From CAVQUE01 sp046290435 (GTDB lineage: Bacteria > Actinomycetota > Acidimicrobiia > Acidimicrobiales > UBA8592): DNA of 64,000 bases. How positions within the stretch are numbered: position 1 is the first letter of the stretch; the number at the start of each line of letters is the position of its first letter. Location: contig JBKAGO010000036.1 of NCBI GenBank assembly GCA_046290435.1, positions 1 to 64,000 of the forward strand, written 5' to 3'. The translations under genes and the position numbers were made by a program. Below the pieces are notes generated by a model. It ran no database searches. It worked only from the letters and a program-made list of their open reading frames with translations, and was not told where the DNA came from. This document shows positions 61,788 to 64,000 of this stretch, in pieces.

Positions 61788-63593
61788 CTACTTGGGGCGG
61801 GCGATGACCATGACGATGTCGCCGAGCCAGCCGGTCGGCAGGCGGGGGTCGACGGCGCGGGTGACCGGCTCGAGGGCGGCGCCCAGGGGGCCCAGCACGT
61901 CCGAACCACGCTCGAGCACGTAGCTCATGTTGAACCACCGCGGCACCGACGCCCACTCCACGGCCTCGAAACCGGCGGCATCGAGATGGTGCAGCAGCGT
62001 CTCGGGCGTGTAATACCAGAGATGCGGACGGATGAACCACGGCCAGCGGTCCTTGCGGAGGCGACCGTGGATCGAGTCGATGTTGATCGTCGACACCAAC
62101 AACGCGCCGTCGTCGTGGAGGCAGCGCCGGGCGGCCCGGAGGGCCTCGATCGGGTCGACGACGTGTTCGAGCATGTCGAACATCGCCACGGCGCCATAGG
62201 GATCGACGGGCGTCTCGACGTCTTCGATACGGCCCTGTTCGATTGCAACCCCGAACCGCTTGCGACCCGTCTGCACGGCCCATGCCGATGGCTCGATACC
62301 ACGGGCCATCCACCCGCCGGCGCGGGCGGTGTCGAGGAACAGCCCGAGGTGGCTGCCGAACTCGAGGAGCCGCTTGTCGGGCACCGGATGGGCGTTCAGC
62401 CGCTCGACCGCCCAGGCGAACAACTCACGTCGAGCGTCCTCCTGGTCGAGATAGATCTCGTCCGCGGTGTCGGCGTAGAGCTCGGCGATGTCGCCGGTGG
62501 TCAGGTCCGGGAGCGAACGGACGATGCCACAGCCGGTGCACTGGACGATGTCGTCGTGATTGTTGACCTTGTCGGAGGTGCAGGTGAACTCGTCCGCGGT
62601 GACGCCCTCCTCGGGATCGACGGTCGACGGGTACACCAGCGCATGGCGGATCGGTCCACACGTGGGGCACACGGCCTCGACAGGGCCGCGGGCCGGGAGG
62701 CGCCGTGGGGTCTCGCCGACGCGCTGGAGCGGCGAGCGCTTCCCGCGGCGACCCCGCTTGATCGAGACCTTCGCAGCAGCGGCGACGGACTTCGAAACAT
62801 AGCGCAACGACGGACCGACGGCGATCGATGACGACTCGCGGCTGTACCGGGTGGGGATCGGCACCTCGACGACGCGCCGGCCACCGGTGATGGCGTCGCA
62901 GATGAGCTGTGCGTCGAAGTCGAAATCGTCGGAGTAGCCGAGGAACGGAAGGCTCTTCAGGCAGTCGCGGCTGTAGGCCCGCATCCCGCTGTGCAACTCG
63001 GAGAATCGGGTGCCGAGCAGGGTGTTCTGCACCGTCGTCGTGATGCGGTTGCCGTAGTAGCGGAACCAGGGCATGCCGCCGCTGCGGGGGTCCGACATCC
63101 CGGCGAAGCGCGAACCGAAGGTCATGTCGGCATCGCCGGACAGGATCGGCGCGATGAGCAGGGGCACGGCTCGGGGGTCGTACTGGTAATCGGGATGGAC
63201 CATCACGACGATGTCGGCACCCTCGGCGAGCGCCGTGGAGTAGCAGGTCTTCTGGTTGCCGCCGTACCCCTTGTTGGTCTCGTGGCTCACGACGGTGAGG
63301 CCGAGCGATCGGGCGACCTCGACGGTGTCGTCGGTGCTGGCGTCGTCGACGACGATGACGTGCTCCTGGAGGCTCCCGGGCAGGTCGGCGAGGGTCTTCG
63401 CCAGCGTCTGGCCCGCGTGATAGGCGGGCATGGCGACGACGACCTTCAGTGCCTTGTCGGTCGGGACCGCCGCCTGCGCTCCGTCGGTGGAGCGTCGTGC
63501 CGCCGCGACGGGGTTCGCAGACGAGGAGGGTTCCGGAGAAGAGACAGCGTCGGCATCGGCCGACGGCGACGGGTGCGTGGAAGTCGATCGCAT
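61788..63593 (-). CDS. Glycosyltransferase family 2 fused to methyltransferase
   Basis: 601 residues, two enzyme modules. Residues about 45-270 form a GT-A glycosyltransferase like polyprenyl-phosphate mannose synthase: VVVAMPAYHAGQTL, VVDDASTDDT, MVHPDYQYDP (DxD-like), GSRFAG. A linker with cysteine pairs (CPTCGP, CTGCG) suggests a zinc ribbon. From about 385 to 590 it is a class I methyltransferase: LLEFGSHLGLFLDTARAGGWMARGIEPS, VAMFDMLEHVVDPIEALR. It probably acts on a lipid-linked or surface sugar. Start: ATG 63593 with GGA nearby; ATG 63641 is an alternative. Confidence 0.85.
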   Translation of the reverse strand: MRSTSTHPSPSADADAVSSPEPSSSANPVAAARRSTDGAQAAVPTDKALKVVVAMPAYHAGQTLAKTLADLPGSLQEHVIVVDDASTDDTVEVARSLGLTVVSHETNKGYGGNQKTCYSTALAEGADIVVMVHPDYQYDPRAVPLLIAPILSGDADMTFGSRFAGMSDPRSGGMPWFRYYGNRITTTVQNTLLGTRFSELHSGMRAYSRDCLKSLPFLGYSDDFDFDAQLICDAITGGRRVVEVPIPTRYSRESSSIAVGPSLRYVSKSVAAAAKVSIKRGRRGKRSPLQRVGETPRRLPARGPVEAVCPTCGPIRHALVYPSTVDPEEGVTADEFTCTSDKVNNHDDIVQCTGCGIVRSLPDLTTGDIAELYADTADEIYLDQEDARRELFAWAVERLNAHPVPDKRLLEFGSHLGLFLDTARAGGWMARGIEPSAWAVQTGRKRFGVAIEQGRIEDVETPVDPYGAVAMFDMLEHVVDPIEALRAARRCLHDDGALLVSTINIDSIHGRLRKDRWPWFIRPHLWYYTPETLLHHLDAAGFEAVEWASVPRWFNMSYVLERGSDVLGPLGAALEPVTRAVDPRLPTGWLGDIVMVIARPK

Positions 63594-63752
63594 GGCGTTT
63601 CCATCGGCCGCATCGAGACGGCCATGAGTCGTCGGACCCATACGAGGCGATCTGCCGTCTCCGGGCGCCCGCTGCGCCCGTCGATGCGCCGAAGCGACGC
63701 TGCGGTGGAGTGACGGGGTCGACTTCTGCCGTTTCGGCGACGGGCCCTCGGC

Positions 63753-64000
63753 TCAGTCGAAGTCGCCGGCGCTGCGACGAAGTGCGGTGATGTCGGCGTC
63801 GAGACGAGCCAGGACTTCGTCGCTGAGACCATGGAAGCCGAAGCCGACGCGTGACAGCGCCGCTGCTGCCTCCTCGACCGCAGCCCGACCGGTGTCGGTG
63901 ATCCGTGCGAGCGTCGCCCGCCGGTCGGTGGGGTGCGCGACCCGCTCGACGAGGCCATCGGCTTCGAGGCGATCGATGGTGTTGGTCACGCTGGCCGGGT
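63753..64000 (-). CDS. MarR-family transcriptional regulator, partial
   Basis: The C-terminal 82 residues only; the gene runs past the right edge. The recognition helix and wing are visible: VTNTIDRLEADGLVERVAHPTDRRATLARITDTGRAAVEEA, the MarR winged-helix signature with the conserved DRR wing. The remainder is a C-terminal dimerisation helix (GLSDEVLARLDADITALRR). Likely a repressor responding to small aromatic or oxidative signals, but the ligand cannot be inferred. Confidence 0.9.
   Translation of the reverse strand, partial: PASVTNTIDRLEADGLVERVAHPTDRRATLARITDTGRAAVEEAAAALSRVGFGFHGLSDEVLARLDADITALRRSAGDFD

Overview
The window is high-GC DNA from an actinobacterium, most likely of the Acidimicrobiia (Ilumatobacter-like) type. 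This is inference from gene order and protein style, not from a marker gene. Supporting signs are the rsmD-coaD-DivIVA/SepIVA-yceD-rpmF-plsX-acpP-rnc-fpg cluster, recG beside a fakA/DAK gene, two wax-ester synthase/DGAT acyltransferases, a HAD-PlsC fusion arranged as in mycobacteria, an F420/LLM-type oxidoreductase, lipoproteins with acidic linkers, and many apparently leaderless genes (TASNNT boxes 6-10 nt before the start codon). No rRNA, tRNA, CRISPR array, phage or intact transposase was seen.

Layout. 1-5.8 kb: minus-strand core operon for ribosome, RNA and lipid housekeeping, ending in a strikingly degenerate Fpg-like protein. 5.8-7.6 kb: a small zinc-ribbon gene, then a tandem array of about 240-bp repeats, bordered by a repeat that also occupies positions 1-176. 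7.6-12.1 kb: GNAT acetyltransferase, recG and fakA-like gene. 12.2-15.6 kb: cold-shock-like protein, ATP-dependent PEP carboxykinase and an aldonolactone-oxidase-type flavoprotein. 15.7-25.2 kb: a lipid locus with two WS/DGAT enzymes, HAD-PlsC, two alpha/beta hydrolases joined by a chain of overlapping mini-ORFs, an acyl-CoA ligase and a patatin. 25.7-38.0 kb: galE, Hsp20, small regulators, a LysR/EamA pair, a PIG-L deacetylase, a CoA-transferase-fold racemase, rlmB and a double-FKBP lipoprotein. 38.8-41.9 kb: nucleotidyltransferase and a KtrAB/TrkAH-type potassium system. 42.0-46.2 kb: DinB-like protein, a CpaB-like SAF protein, a WXG100-like protein paired with a 504-residue unknown, and a CBS protein behind a perfect TGTGA-N6-TCACA site. 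46.2-48.7 kb: an 831-residue fusion of an ABC-type ATPase domain with a full-length isocitrate dehydrogenase kinase/phosphatase (AceK). 48.9-54.7 kb: a complete five-gene peptide/nickel-type ABC importer. 54.7-64.0 kb: LLM oxidoreductase, acyl-CoA ligase, DUF445 membrane protein, lipoprotein, M3 peptidase, a glycosyltransferase-methyltransferase fusion and a partial MarR regulator.

The strongest candidate for something undescribed is the ABC-AceK fusion. Its ABC part keeps the Walker A and LSGGE motifs but lacks the catalytic glutamate and the switch histidine, which suggests nucleotide sensing rather than transport. AceK decides the split of isocitrate between the TCA cycle and the glyoxylate shunt, so a sensor fused to it would fit a lipid-using organism that also carries PEP carboxykinase and storage-lipid enzymes here. 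Other notable points are the inactive-looking Fpg, the mini-ORF chains, three palindromic repeat families between genes, and a dispersed repeat of about 240 bp.
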